A stretch of 33,804 bases of DNA, taken from NCBI GenBank assembly GCA_947168515.1, contig CAMVMF010000039.1:1-33804 (forward strand), given 5' to 3'. The notes under the pieces are model-generated. The model was not told where the DNA came from. It saw nothing but the letters and a program-made list of their open reading frames with translations, and did no database searches. The DNA is from an uncultured Bacteroidales bacterium. Its GTDB lineage: Bacteria; Bacteroidota; Bacteroidia; Bacteroidales; P3. The translations under genes were made by a program, and so were the position numbers. Positions 17,300-25,733 of the stretch are shown here, in pieces (position 1 is the first letter of the stretch; each line of letters starts with the position of its first letter).

Positions 17300-18340
17300 T
17301 TAGTTGTTGTCGCGGATATGGATGTTGGCGACATTGGGGTCGGAATAATAGGAGCTGTCGCTGTCCTCGGTCCCAAAGAGAGTGGGATCGAGAAGACCGC
17401 GACCGACCTTGTTGATTCTGCCAGCGGAACGCAATTCGACAATGAACTTGTCGAGGATGCCGTTGATGAAGAGCTTGCTGCGTTCGGTAGAGAACTCCTT
17501 GGAGAGTTCGATATATTCATCCACCGTTACACGTTCGGGGATGCTGGGGAACTCGGTAAACTCGGCCACAGCCATGTTGAGCATCAGAATATCCATCAAG
17601 GCGACACGCTCGTACTCCCATCCATTGAGGTGGTCGCGAATCATCTTCTCGACCTCACTGAAATGGCGCATAGAAGCCAGCAACAGATTGCGGGAGAACT
17701 CAAAGGCTTCGCTATCCTTCTCGAAACGGTCGTCGTGCATGAGAGGGATGGGCGTAGCCTCGTCTGTGGTATCGTCAAGAGACTTGAGCATCATAAAGTT
17801 ATACTGGGCAATCTGGTCGAAATCATCTTCCCACAACAGGCTCTGAGGATAGAGAATATCGCGGAAGGGTTCGTAATTCATCAAGAATTTGAACAGATTG
17901 AGCGCAAACTTTTGGTCGGTGTCGAAAGATGGCTCTGAGGCTAGATAATCCTTATATTCGGGAAGCTTGACGAGGGATGCATAGGCCTGACGGAAAACTT
18001 GGTCATAGTCGACACCGCTCCAATTGACATTGGCATCCTCGCTGTGGCGGCGCAGGTCGAAATTGTCGGCCAGCCGGAGGATGAAGATATTCTCGGGGAT
18101 GCGACGGATGGGATTGAGTTCCTCCTCGGTGGGGAGGTATTTGTGCTGGGCCTCATCCATGATGGTACCGGAAAACTCGGCAAAATGCACCAAGGCTGCC
18201 AGCTGGATGGTACCCAAGTCATTGAGACGTGATATCTGATGTTTAAAATTTTTCTCGACGACGTTGAGTTCTACGGGGTCGGCCTTGGCAGCATAGAGTG
18301 CCTGCAGGACTTTGGAGCGGAGGAAATGACGACTAAGCAT
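17300..18340 (-). CDS. nusB: Transcription antitermination factor NusB (long form)
   Basis: A 346-residue NusB. It binds boxA RNA with NusE (S10) and supports rRNA antitermination. The recognised NusB core is in the C-terminal half (about 195-305): 'EVEKMIRDHLNGWEYERVALMDILMLNMAVAEF', split at 229-244 and 245-261, then 'PERVTVDEYIELSKEFS' and 'FINGILDKFI'. The first residues 'MLSRHFLRSKVLQALYA' match the first helix of NusB, so the fold is interrupted by a long insertion. This long form is usual in Bacteroidetes, whereas the E. coli protein is about 139 residues. It is followed by DUF1573 and yajC; leuS lies 92 bases upstream on the same strand. Confidence 0.9.
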   Translation of the reverse strand: MLSRHFLRSKVLQALYAAKADPVELNVVEKNFKHQISRLNDLGTIQLAALVHFAEFSGTIMDEAQHKYLPTEEELNPIRRIPENIFILRLADNFDLRRHSEDANVNWSGVDYDQVFRQAYASLVKLPEYKDYLASEPSFDTDQKFALNLFKFLMNYEPFRDILYPQSLLWEDDFDQIAQYNFMMLKSLDDTTDEATPIPLMHDDRFEKDSEAFEFSRNLLLASMRHFSEVEKMIRDHLNGWEYERVALMDILMLNMAVAEFTEFPSIPERVTVDEYIELSKEFSTERSKLFINGILDKFIVELRSAGRINKVGRGLLDPTLFGTEDSDSSYYSDPNVANIHIRDNN

Positions 18341-18356
18341 TGTATCGATAATTAAA

Positions 18357-18414
18357 TTCTGAATTGTGAATTATGAACATACTGCCCACCCTGGGGCGAT
18401 CTCAAAATTCAGAA
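18357..18414. repeat. Inverted repeat in the leuS-nusB spacer
   Basis: The 92-base gap holds perfect 9-bp arms ttctgaatt (18357-18365) and aattcagaa (18406-18414) around a 40-base loop. Inside the loop gccc/gggc can also pair. Short 'gaattatgaac' and 'gaactcataac' words recur. It may be a transcript-processing or attenuating structure between leuS and nusB. Confidence 0.35.
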
Positions 18415-18432
18415 CTCATAACTCAAATAGTT

Positions 18433-21285
18433 TTATAGAACAATATTAATAATCTTATTGGGTACGAAGACCACGCGTTTGGGTTCTTTGCCCTCGAGCC
18501 ATTTTTGAGCCAACTTGTCGGCCATGACGGCTTGGACGGCATCCTGCTGGCTGATGCCGTTGGGCAGCTCTAGCGTCAGGCGCATCTTGCCGTTGAAGGA
18601 GACAGGATAGGTGAAGGTGTCTTGCACCAACATGGCGGGGTCGTATTCGGGCCATTGCGCATCGCAGATGGTGGTGTCGTGACCCAGCTGGCTATAGACC
18701 TCCTCGGCAATGTGGGGAGCGAAAGGAGACAAGAGAATGGCTAACTTTTCGATAACCTCGTGAGAGACAGACCCGACGGACATGAGGTCGTTGACACAGA
18801 TCATGAAGGTGGAGACGGAGGTGTTGAACGAGAAACGCTCGATGTCCTCGGTGATCTTCTTGATGGTTTGGTGGAGGATTTTGAGCTGGGGCTTGGTGGC
18901 GGGAGCGTCAGTGCTGGACTCGAAAAGTTTCCAGAACTTCTTCAGAAAACGGAAAACACCCTCAATGCCATTGGTGTCCCACGGCTTGGCCTGCTCGACG
19001 GGGCCTAAGAACATCTCGTAGAGGCGCAACGTGTCGGCACCATAGCGGGCTACTAGGTCGTCGGGATTTTGGACGTTGAACATGGATTTGGACATCTTCT
19101 CGATTTCCCAACCGCAAACATACTTGCCATCTTCGAGTTCGAAACGCGCGTCGGCAAACTCTGGGCGCCACTGGCGGAACTTGTCGATGTCGAGGATGTC
19201 GTTGTTGACGATGTTGATGTCGACATGGATGGGTACCGTGTTCTCGGCACAGCCTGGGATATTCTTGGAGATGAAAAGGTTATTGTCAGTCTTGCTACGA
19301 TAGACAAAATTGGAACGTCCCTGAATCATGCCCTGATTGACCAATTTGTGGAAAGGCTCCTGCACGACGGAAAGACCGAGGTCGAAGAGGAACTTGTTCC
19401 AGAAACGGGCATAGATGAGGTGTCCCGTACCATGTTCGGCACCACCGACATAGAGGTCGACATTCTGCCAATAGTTGACCGCCTCGGGACTGAAGTAAGC
19501 CTTGTCGTTGTGGGGGTCCATATAGCGCAGATAGTAGCCGCTGGAACCGGCAAAGCCCGGCATGGTGCTGAGTTCGAGGGGGAAGACGTTGACGTTGTCG
19601 ATGAGGTTCTTGTCGACCACCTTGCGGTTCTTCTCGTCCCATGCCCACACTTGGGCATGTCCCAGCGGGGGTTCGCCAGTGGCGGTGGGCTTGAAATCCT
19701 TGACTTCAGGCAGCTCAAGCGGCAGGCACTCCTCTGGCAGCATATAGGGTCTGTTGTTCTTATAGTAAACAGGGAAAGGCTCGCCCCAGTAACGCTGACG
19801 GCTGAAGATAGCGTCACGCAGACGGAAATTGACCGTGCGGGTGCCAATGCCCATCTCCTCCACCTTGTTGATGACAGCCTTCATGGCATCTTTGACTTTC
19901 ATGCCCGTGATGGGGCCGCTGTTGACGGAATAGCCCACCTTGCTGTCGAGACTCTCCTCCCATGTGTTGGGGTCGGTGAGTTTGTCGGGATTGGGATCGG
20001 GGGCCACCACCTGACGGATGGGCAGATTGAAATGACGTGCAAAGGCAAAGTCGCGGCTGTCGTGGGCCGGGACAGCCATGATGGCTCCGGTGCCATAGCC
20101 AGCCAAGACATATTCAGACACCCAGATGGGGATCTGCTCGCCAGTGAGGGGATTGACGGCGAAAGCTCCGGTAAACACACCCGAAACCTTTTTCACCTCG
20201 GCCTGGCGTTCACGTTCGGAACGGTTCTTGGCCCAATTGACATAGGCTTCCACCTCGGCACGATGCTCGGGGGTGGTAATGCGATCTATCATCTCATGTT
20301 CAGGACACAGCACCATAAAGGTGACACCATAGATAGTGTCGGGGCGGGTGGTGAAAATCTCGAAGGCACTTTCGGGGATGGGTTGACTCTGTCCCATATA
20401 GGCCTGAGCGCCAGGCAGAAGGCCCTCTTTCTGGTTCACAGCCAAAGGGAACCATACAGAAGCACCCTCGGAACGGCCGATCCAGTTACGCTGTATTTCC
20501 TTGAGCGAGTCGGTCCAGTCTACCTCCTCCAGTCCGTCGACCAGACGCTGGGCGTAGGCGGTGATGCGGAGGCTCCACTGGCGCATGAGCTTGCGCTCGA
20601 CGGGATAGCCGCCACGGACGCTGAGGCCGTTGACCACCTCGTCGTTGGCCAAGACGGTGCCCAGCTCGGGACACCAGTTGACCGGAATGTCGGCCAAATA
20701 GGCCAGGCGGAAGTTCATCAGATAGTCCTGGCGTTCCTCCTCGGTCATCTCTGCCCACGACTTATCGCCCAAGGTGGCTACTTGGCCACTTTGGAGCTGC
20801 TCAACCAACCGGCTGATGGGCATAGCCTTGTCGAGTTCTTTGTCGTAATAATGATTGAAAAGCTGCACAAAAGTCCACTGGGTCCAATGGTAGTAGGAGG
20901 GGTCGCAGGTGCGGACCTCGCGCTCCCAGTCGAACGAAAAGCCTATCTTGTCGAGCTGCTCGCGGTAGCGGGCTATATTGCGCTCGGTGGTGATGGCAGG
21001 GTGCTGGCCAGTCTGGATAGCATACTGCTCGGCCGGCAAGCCGTAGGCATCGTAGCCCATAGGATGAAGGACATTGAAGCCGCGCAAACGTTTGTAACGC
21101 GAGAAAATGTCGGAGGCGATGTAGCCCAGCGGATGGCCTACGTGCAGACCTGCTCCCGAAGGATAGGGGAACATGTCGAGGACATAAAAATGAGGTTTGT
21201 CGGACTGGTTGGAGCAACGATAAGTATGATGCTCACGCCAATAATTCTGCCACTTGGGCTCGATTTCGTTGAAGTTGTAATCCAT
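18433..21285 (-). CDS. leuS: Leucyl-tRNA synthetase
   Basis: A 950-residue class I aminoacyl-tRNA synthetase that charges tRNA-Leu. The HIGH signature is HVGH (48-51) within '[20 protein letters not shown]'. The CP1 editing domain shows the Thr-rich '[15 protein letters not shown]' and the conserved '[15 protein letters not shown]'. The second catalytic signature is KMSKS at 730-734, followed by an anticodon-binding helical domain and a C-terminal domain ending '[15 protein letters not shown]'. It is complete, with an ATG start. A minus-strand -7 element lies about 67 bases upstream (21359-21352). It heads the long minus-strand cluster leading to coaE. Confidence 0.97.
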   Translation of the reverse strand: MDYNFNEIEPKWQNYWREHHTYRCSNQSDKPHFYVLDMFPYPSGAGLHVGHPLGYIASDIFSRYKRLRGFNVLHPMGYDAYGLPAEQYAIQTGQHPAITTERNIARYREQLDKIGFSFDWEREVRTCDPSYYHWTQWTFVQLFNHYYDKELDKAMPISRLVEQLQSGQVATLGDKSWAEMTEEERQDYLMNFRLAYLADIPVNWCPELGTVLANDEVVNGLSVRGGYPVERKLMRQWSLRITAYAQRLVDGLEEVDWTDSLKEIQRNWIGRSEGASVWFPLAVNQKEGLLPGAQAYMGQSQPIPESAFEIFTTRPDTIYGVTFMVLCPEHEMIDRITTPEHRAEVEAYVNWAKNRSERERQAEVKKVSGVFTGAFAVNPLTGEQIPIWVSEYVLAGYGTGAIMAVPAHDSRDFAFARHFNLPIRQVVAPDPNPDKLTDPNTWEESLDSKVGYSVNSGPITGMKVKDAMKAVINKVEEMGIGTRTVNFRLRDAIFSRQRYWGEPFPVYYKNNRPYMLPEECLPLELPEVKDFKPTATGEPPLGHAQVWAWDEKNRKVVDKNLIDNVNVFPLELSTMPGFAGSSGYYLRYMDPHNDKAYFSPEAVNYWQNVDLYVGGAEHGTGHLIYARFWNKFLFDLGLSVVQEPFHKLVNQGMIQGRSNFVYRSKTDNNLFISKNIPGCAENTVPIHVDINIVNNDILDIDKFRQWRPEFADARFELEDGKYVCGWEIEKMSKSMFNVQNPDDLVARYGADTLRLYEMFLGPVEQAKPWDTNGIEGVFRFLKKFWKLFESSTDAPATKPQLKILHQTIKKITEDIERFSFNTSVSTFMICVNDLMSVGSVSHEVIEKLAILLSPFAPHIAEEVYSQLGHDTTICDAQWPEYDPAMLVQDTFTYPVSFNGKMRLTLELPNGISQQDAVQAVMADKLAQKWLEGKEPKRVVFVPNKIINIVL

Positions 21286-21351
21286 TGTTCTCTTCAGTTA
21301 ACCTTTGTGCAATAATCCATTACGTTACTTTCCGTAAAGATAGGGAAAATG

Positions 21352-21359
21352 CAAATATA
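21352..21359 (-). promoter_or_regulatory. -7 promoter element for leuS (TATATTTG)
   Basis: On the minus strand TATATTTG fits TAnnTTTG exactly, 67 bases before the leuS ATG. Upstream on that strand is an A/T tract without a clear TTTG -33 element. Confidence 0.5.
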
Positions 21360-21668
21360 CATTTTTTTTAGTAATAATTACTTTTTTTTTAAAGAGTTTT
21401 TCCATAATGGAAAGGCTTTGGTGGTCCGGTGGCACACTTTTTTTTCTCAATTTCAAACATACGGTGGTTCTTCTATTGTGCCATGTGACCTTACCTGCCG
21501 AACACTGCGTCTACCGCTCTTGCACACAAGAATTACGATAAGGACTATTACTGTACCTCGAAAAAAACCGCGGAAACGTAGTGTAGTGTGGGGTAGGTAA
21601 TTTAAGGTGACTTCTAAAAATCCGTTTTATTCGTTATCATGCCTGCATGAAGAATCAGATAATAAATC

Positions 21669-21939
21669 CGTTAGTTTTCAACAGACGTTTTCTCACCTCA
21701 GCATATGAAGAAAGTCCAGTGGACTTTTGATAGCGAAGCGGAGAACAGAAGAAAGTCCAGTGGACTTTCGATAGCGAAGCGGAGAACAATCTCAAGCTTG
21801 TCTGCGTTCGGCTTAACGAAAACGTTTGTTTTCAACAGACGTTTTCTCGCCTCAGCATATGAAGAAAGTCCAGTGGACTTTCGATAGCGAAGCGGAGAAC
21901 AATCGCAAGCTTGTCTGCGTTCGGCTTAACGAAAACGTT
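21669..21939 (+). repeat. Tandem repeat array with palindromic cores
   Basis: Two head-to-tail units, about 158 bases (21669-21826) and 117 bases (21823-21939), overlap by their shared edge and are nearly identical where comparable. The first is longer because a 41-base block, containing the palindrome and the 'cgatagcgaagcggagaac' tail, is duplicated. There are therefore three palindromes, with aaagtcca-g-tggacttt as the common core: 21711-21727, 21751-21769 and 21864-21882 (the last two have 9-base arms). Flanks pair imperfectly as well: gttttctcgcctcagc with gctatcg...cggagaac. Each unit could therefore fold into one long hairpin of about 60 bases. No ORF or transposase is present. Confidence 0.85.
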
Positions 21940-22282
21940 AGATTCGTGCAATCCGTGTTCAAAAGTTATTCATAGTAGTCCCTTTAAAAATGAAGTGTTC
22001 CGGAGGATCGTGCAACAGTATGAAATATCGGAGCCACATATACTACAGACATGAAATAACGCTAAAAAGGAAATGTATGACACAAAGTCGATGCAGAAAC
22101 AGTTTTGAAAGGACACCTTTTGGCCTCGGAGGAAATTAGATGATTATCTCTTACGGCAAGGTGCTCAAAGGGCGGCACAGGGTCGGCGACTTATTACGGT
22201 AGCAAACAAAGTCTTTCTGCCCCAAATGTTGACACGGGGATTAAATATTTTAATAGTTTTTTCTTACATTATTTTTTTTTTG

Positions 22283-22290
22283 TATCTTTG
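22283..22290 (+). promoter_or_regulatory. -7 promoter element for the DUF349 gene (TATCTTTG)
   Basis: TATCTTTG matches TAnnTTTG exactly. A T-tract at 22257-22262, about 20 bases upstream, could be a weak -33 element. The predicted leader of about 90 bases contains two aacgtt words (22324-22329, 22333-22338). Confidence 0.6.
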
Positions 22291-22386
22291 CATCTTGTCG
22301 AAAGGACATAGTTAACCCAATTAAACGTTTGCAACGTTCTAAGAATCAACGCTACAAACTAATCCTAAACAAGTAAAAACCCAATT

Positions 22387-24402
22387 ATGGAAGAACTGAA
22401 CGAAAAGCAGGAAAACGTACAGAACGAAGAACTGCAACCTGTTGTCGAGCAAAACGCTAATGGCAATGACTCTAACGCAAATGTGACCCCAGAGCCAGTC
22501 TCAGAGGAGACCCCCCAGGCACCGGAGAAAGCACCTGAAACCGCTGCCACCACACAAGAAGAAGCACCTGTAGCCGAAAACGCACCTGTCCAGCCCGAGA
22601 AAGCCATGGAAACGGTAGAGGCTACGGAAGAAACCAACACAGAAGCAGAGCAAGAGCCCGTAGTGGACTACTCTCAGATGAGTCGCGAGGAACTGCTGAC
22701 CGCCATGAGCAACCTGATGCAGGAGGATGTGGCAAAAATCCACAATCGCGTCAAAGCCATCCGCGACCAATTCAATTCCCTCAACAAGGAAATTGAGCAG
22801 CAGGCTGCCAAAGCCTTTGAAGAGGCCGGCGGCAACAAAGAAGATTTCAACTTTGAGAACGACCAGATAGCTGTGGAGTTCTACAAAGTATGCGACACCT
22901 ATCGCGCACGCCGCCAGAAAATGCAGGAGGAGATTGAGGCACAGAAGCAGCAAAACCTAGAGGCCAAACGCCAGATTTTGGAAGAGTTGCGCAACCTGAT
23001 TGACAAAGACGAAGAAACTCTGAAGCAGACATACGACGAGTTCAACACCATACAGGAGAAATGGAAAAACATCGGTGACGTGCCACGCGAGAATATGAAC
23101 GACCTCTGGCAGAGCTACCATTTCCTCATCGAGCAGTTTTTCAACAAAGTGAAGATTAGCAAAGAGTTGCGCATGTTAGACCTGAAGCGCAACCTGGAGC
23201 AGAAGATACAACTGTGCGAACGTGCCGAAGAGCTCATTGTAGAAACCTCCGTGGTCAAGGCCTTCAAAACGCTCCAAGACCTCCGCGCACAGTGGAAAGA
23301 AATCGGCCCCGTACCCTCGGAGCAGAGCGACGAAATATGGCAACGTTTTAATAATGCCGCCAACCAGATTGACGAACGGCGCCACGAATACTACGACCAG
23401 CGCAAAGAAGAGATGGAACAGAACCTGCTGGCCAAGCAGGCCCTTATAGCCAAGGCCGAAGAGGCCACCCAAGAGACTCCGCAGACCACCAAAGAGTGGA
23501 ACGAAACCACTGACACCCTCGACGAGCTGCTGAAACTATGGAAGAGCATCGGCCCCGTGCCCAAAGAAAACAACGAAGAAGTGTGGGCCAAGTTCAAAGG
23601 TATCATCGACAAGCACTACGCCGACAAGAAACAGCATTTTGGCCAAGTTCGCGACGAACAGACCGAGAACTACAATAAGAAAGTGGACCTCTGCCTCAGA
23701 GCCGAAGCCATCGCCAAACGCGAGGACTGGAAGAACGCCACCGCCGAACTTCTGCAACTGCAAGCCGAGTGGAAGACCATCGGTCCCACCAGCCGCAAAG
23801 TGAGCGACAAGATTTGGCATCGTTTCCGCAGTGCCTGCGACGAATTCTTCTCCAAGAAAGGCTTATACTACAAGCAGATCCGCAGCAGCGAAAGCGACAA
23901 CCTTGCCCAGAAAAAAGCCATCATCGAAGAGTTGAAGGCCTTCACTCCTAGCGAGGACAAGGACGAGAATCTCAACGCCATCAAGGACTTCCAACGCCGT
24001 TGGGCAGAAATAGGCCATGTGCCTATGAAGGACAAAGACCGCATTGTGAAAGAATATCGCGGTCTGCTGGACGGCTTCTTCGAAAAACTAAAAATCTCGG
24101 CCCGCGAGGTGGACGAATCACTTTTCCGCTCTCACCTCCGCGGCACGGCATCCTCTGGCCGTAGGTCCGGTGGCGAGAACGAGACCCAGGATATCCAAAA
24201 CAGGATTGAGAAGCTGAAAGCCGACCTCAAACTGTGGGAGAACAACATCGGATTCCTGGCCAACAGCAAACAAGCCGACCTTCTAAAGGAAGAAATGGCA
24301 CGAAAGATGGAAGCCACCCGTCAAGAGATTGCCCTGCTGGCTGCCCGCCTCAAACAGAGGCAGGCCTCTGCCGAAGAAGAAAGCAACGAGACAGAAGAAT
24401 AA
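22387..24402 (+). CDS. DUF349 repeat protein
   Basis: A 671-residue cytoplasmic protein. Residues 1-95 are an acidic, Pro/Glu/Ala-rich, probably disordered tail. Five DUF349 repeats follow, each with a 'W+xIGPVPxE...(I/V)W..(F/Y)' motif starting near residues 227, 301, 383, 460 and 537. The last is partly degenerate (RWAEIGHVPMKDKDRI). A coiled-coil C-terminus (about 590-665) ends in a Glu-rich tail. There is no signal or membrane segment. DUF349 proteins are widespread in Bacteroidetes and Actinobacteria; the function is not established and may involve RNA or DNA binding by helical repeats. The gene stands alone behind its own promoter and is followed by a strong hairpin. Confidence 0.85.
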   Translation: MEELNEKQENVQNEELQPVVEQNANGNDSNANVTPEPVSEETPQAPEKAPETAATTQEEAPVAENAPVQPEKAMETVEATEETNTEAEQEPVVDYSQMSREELLTAMSNLMQEDVAKIHNRVKAIRDQFNSLNKEIEQQAAKAFEEAGGNKEDFNFENDQIAVEFYKVCDTYRARRQKMQEEIEAQKQQNLEAKRQILEELRNLIDKDEETLKQTYDEFNTIQEKWKNIGDVPRENMNDLWQSYHFLIEQFFNKVKISKELRMLDLKRNLEQKIQLCERAEELIVETSVVKAFKTLQDLRAQWKEIGPVPSEQSDEIWQRFNNAANQIDERRHEYYDQRKEEMEQNLLAKQALIAKAEEATQETPQTTKEWNETTDTLDELLKLWKSIGPVPKENNEEVWAKFKGIIDKHYADKKQHFGQVRDEQTENYNKKVDLCLRAEAIAKREDWKNATAELLQLQAEWKTIGPTSRKVSDKIWHRFRSACDEFFSKKGLYYKQIRSSESDNLAQKKAIIEELKAFTPSEDKDENLNAIKDFQRRWAEIGHVPMKDKDRIVKEYRGLLDGFFEKLKISAREVDESLFRSHLRGTASSGRRSGGENETQDIQNRIEKLKADLKLWENNIGFLANSKQADLLKEEMARKMEATRQEIALLAARLKQRQASAEEESNETEE

Positions 24403-24785
24403 ACACGTTACTTGCTTCTGGGAGGCATCCCTGGCGTAAAAGAGACATCTGTGTTTTCAAAACCTCGGGAGAGTGGGATTCATAGCCTCTCCCGAGGCTA
24501 GAAAACAGACATCTGGGAAACTAATGAGAGAAAATAATAGCGACTGTACCTTACACTTTCTCCATTGGTTTCGATAGGTTAGGTTTCGGCTAAAGACGGA
24601 TTAGTCTCTGTTTTACACCCATCTACCCAAGGAATGGCTCTCACAACGTACCAAAAAGAATGAGACGTAAAGATGGTCTATACAACTTATGCCATACTCC
24701 TTCACGTTTTTTACTCTCGACATCATCAATAAAATAAATAAAATACATAAAACTAACGAACACGAAAAAAAATCTCATACCCCTG
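24403..24785. other. Intergenic region before the gldB-like gene
   Basis: The first third holds the hairpin at 24449-24508. The middle (about 24520-24700) has no gene, RNA family or -7 consensus that I can identify. The last 60 bases are A-rich, typical of a Bacteroidetes ribosome-entry region. They contain the in-frame extension of the gldB-like gene from 24738, with the candidate ACG start at 24762. Confidence 0.45.
24449..24508 (+). terminator. Strong hairpin after the DUF349 gene
   Basis: Perfect 11-bp arms cctcgggagag (24463-24473) and ctctcccgagg (24487-24497) lie around a 13-base loop. After a small internal loop, gttttc (24453-24458) also pairs with gaaaac (24501-24506). The 9-base direct repeat agacatctg flanks the structure at 24443-24451 and 24507-24515. 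It starts about 50 bases after the stop at 24402. The plus strand has no T-tract after the stem, so classical termination is uncertain. Confidence 0.55.
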
Positions 24786-25733
24786 TTGGCACTGGCAGCC
24801 ATGACATTGGCAAGTGCCTGCCATCACACTTCTGACGAAGCTGTGCAGTTGCACCGTTTCGAGAAGGTGCTGTTTGATACCCCTGCCGAACAGCTAGGCA
24901 GCAAATTGCAAGCTGTGCAGGGCGAATATGCAACAGAACTACTGAATATCCAACCCGGCAATCCAGAATTTATGCAAATGCTGGGTGGATTTGTCCAAGA
25001 CCCCACCATGAATGAGGTATACCGTTTGGTGGACAGTGTGTTCGGCGACATGCAAAAAGAGTCAGAAGCGTTGGGCAAAGCCCTCGCAAGAGCCAAAGAC
25101 CTCTCCCCTACCCTGAACTACGACAAGGTATACACTTTTGTCTCTGGCATGTTCGACTACGATATGCGTGTAGGCTGCAACAGTCACGAGCTAATCATCA
25201 GTCTCGACCAATACATATTGCCCTATACCCAAAAATTCAACTATTTCAACAGCCCGCTATTTCTGGTGCAACAGAGCAACCGACAGTATCTGGTGGCCGA
25301 CTGCATGCAGGCCATTGGCCGTCAGCACACTGTTATTCCGCAGGACAAAGAGTTGACGCTGCTGGACTACATGGTGGCAGAAGGAAAAGCCATTTATTTT
25401 GCCGAGCAGACGCTACCTGGCACCGCCGACAGCATTCTAATGCGTTACAGCGAGCAGCAGATGGAGTGGATGAAGAAGAACGAATCCAACGTATGGACAT
25501 ACCTGTTGCAGAACAAGGTGCTATATGACAACGACTACATCCGTTTCCACAACCTCATAGACGATGCACCCAAGACCAATGCTTTCCGCGACTCATCGCC
25601 CCGAACACCCTATTATATCGGTTGGAAAATAGTAAGTCGGTATGCGGAGAACACCAATGTCTCAATGGAAGAACTCTTCGAAGAGACAGATGCACAAAAA
25701 ATACTTTCCAAATCTAACTATCGCCCTAAATGA
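24786..25733 (+). CDS. GldB-family lipoprotein
   Basis: A GldB-like lipoprotein. GldB was found as a gliding-motility lipoprotein in Flavobacterium, but relatives occur in non-gliding Bacteroidales. Family-like segments include 'LHRFEKVLFD', 'FVSGMFDYDMRVGCN', 'LVADCMQAIGRQ', 'LLDYMVAEGKAIYFAEQTLP', 'EQQMEWMKKNE' and 'SPRTPYYIGWKIVSRY'. The C-terminus 'DAQKILSKSNYRPK' is also diagnostic. The coordinates use TTG at 24786, the first conventional start. The frame stays open upstream, and reading ACG at 24762 as start would give the ideal lipoprotein signal MKKNLIPLLALAAMTLASAC with Cys20. No ATG exists upstream before the stop at 24735. The stop overlaps the next start (ATGA), so translation is coupled. 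No other gliding or type IX secretion gene is nearby. Confidence 0.82.
   Translation: MALAAMTLASACHHTSDEAVQLHRFEKVLFDTPAEQLGSKLQAVQGEYATELLNIQPGNPEFMQMLGGFVQDPTMNEVYRLVDSVFGDMQKESEALGKALARAKDLSPTLNYDKVYTFVSGMFDYDMRVGCNSHELIISLDQYILPYTQKFNYFNSPLFLVQQSNRQYLVADCMQAIGRQHTVIPQDKELTLLDYMVAEGKAIYFAEQTLPGTADSILMRYSEQQMEWMKKNESNVWTYLLQNKVLYDNDYIRFHNLIDDAPKTNAFRDSSPRTPYYIGWKIVSRYAENTNVSMEELFEETDAQKILSKSNYRPK

Larger units (their letters stand above)
21286..22386. other. 1.1-kb intergenic region with repeat array
   Basis: This spacer separates divergent leuS (-) and the DUF349 gene (+). It holds the leuS -7 element, a small palindrome tttccat-a-atggaaa (21399-21413), the palindromic tandem array (21669-21939), and the DUF349 promoter (22283-22290). 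Between 21414 and 21660, and between 21940 and 22250, I see no gene, RNA family or further repeat. Short open frames overlapping the array (for example 21705-21887) consist only of repeat and are not called. Confidence 0.6.

Noticed and set aside
19069..21315. A 748-codon open frame antisense to leuS
   Set aside because: It covers almost exactly the intact leuS gene, whose signatures are complete. The antisense product resembles no family and has biased shadow composition.
21705..21887. Small ORF across the repeat array
   Set aside because: It is composed entirely of the repeated DNA, so its peptide is a translated repeat and not an independent gene.
21669..21939. CRISPR array
   Set aside because: The repeated units are contiguous and near identical along their whole length, with no unique spacers of constant size, and there are no cas genes.
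24786..25733. A gliding motility or type IX secretion locus based on the GldB-like gene
   Set aside because: No gldC, gldKLMN, porin or sorting-domain protein is seen. GldB relatives occur in non-motile Bacteroidales.
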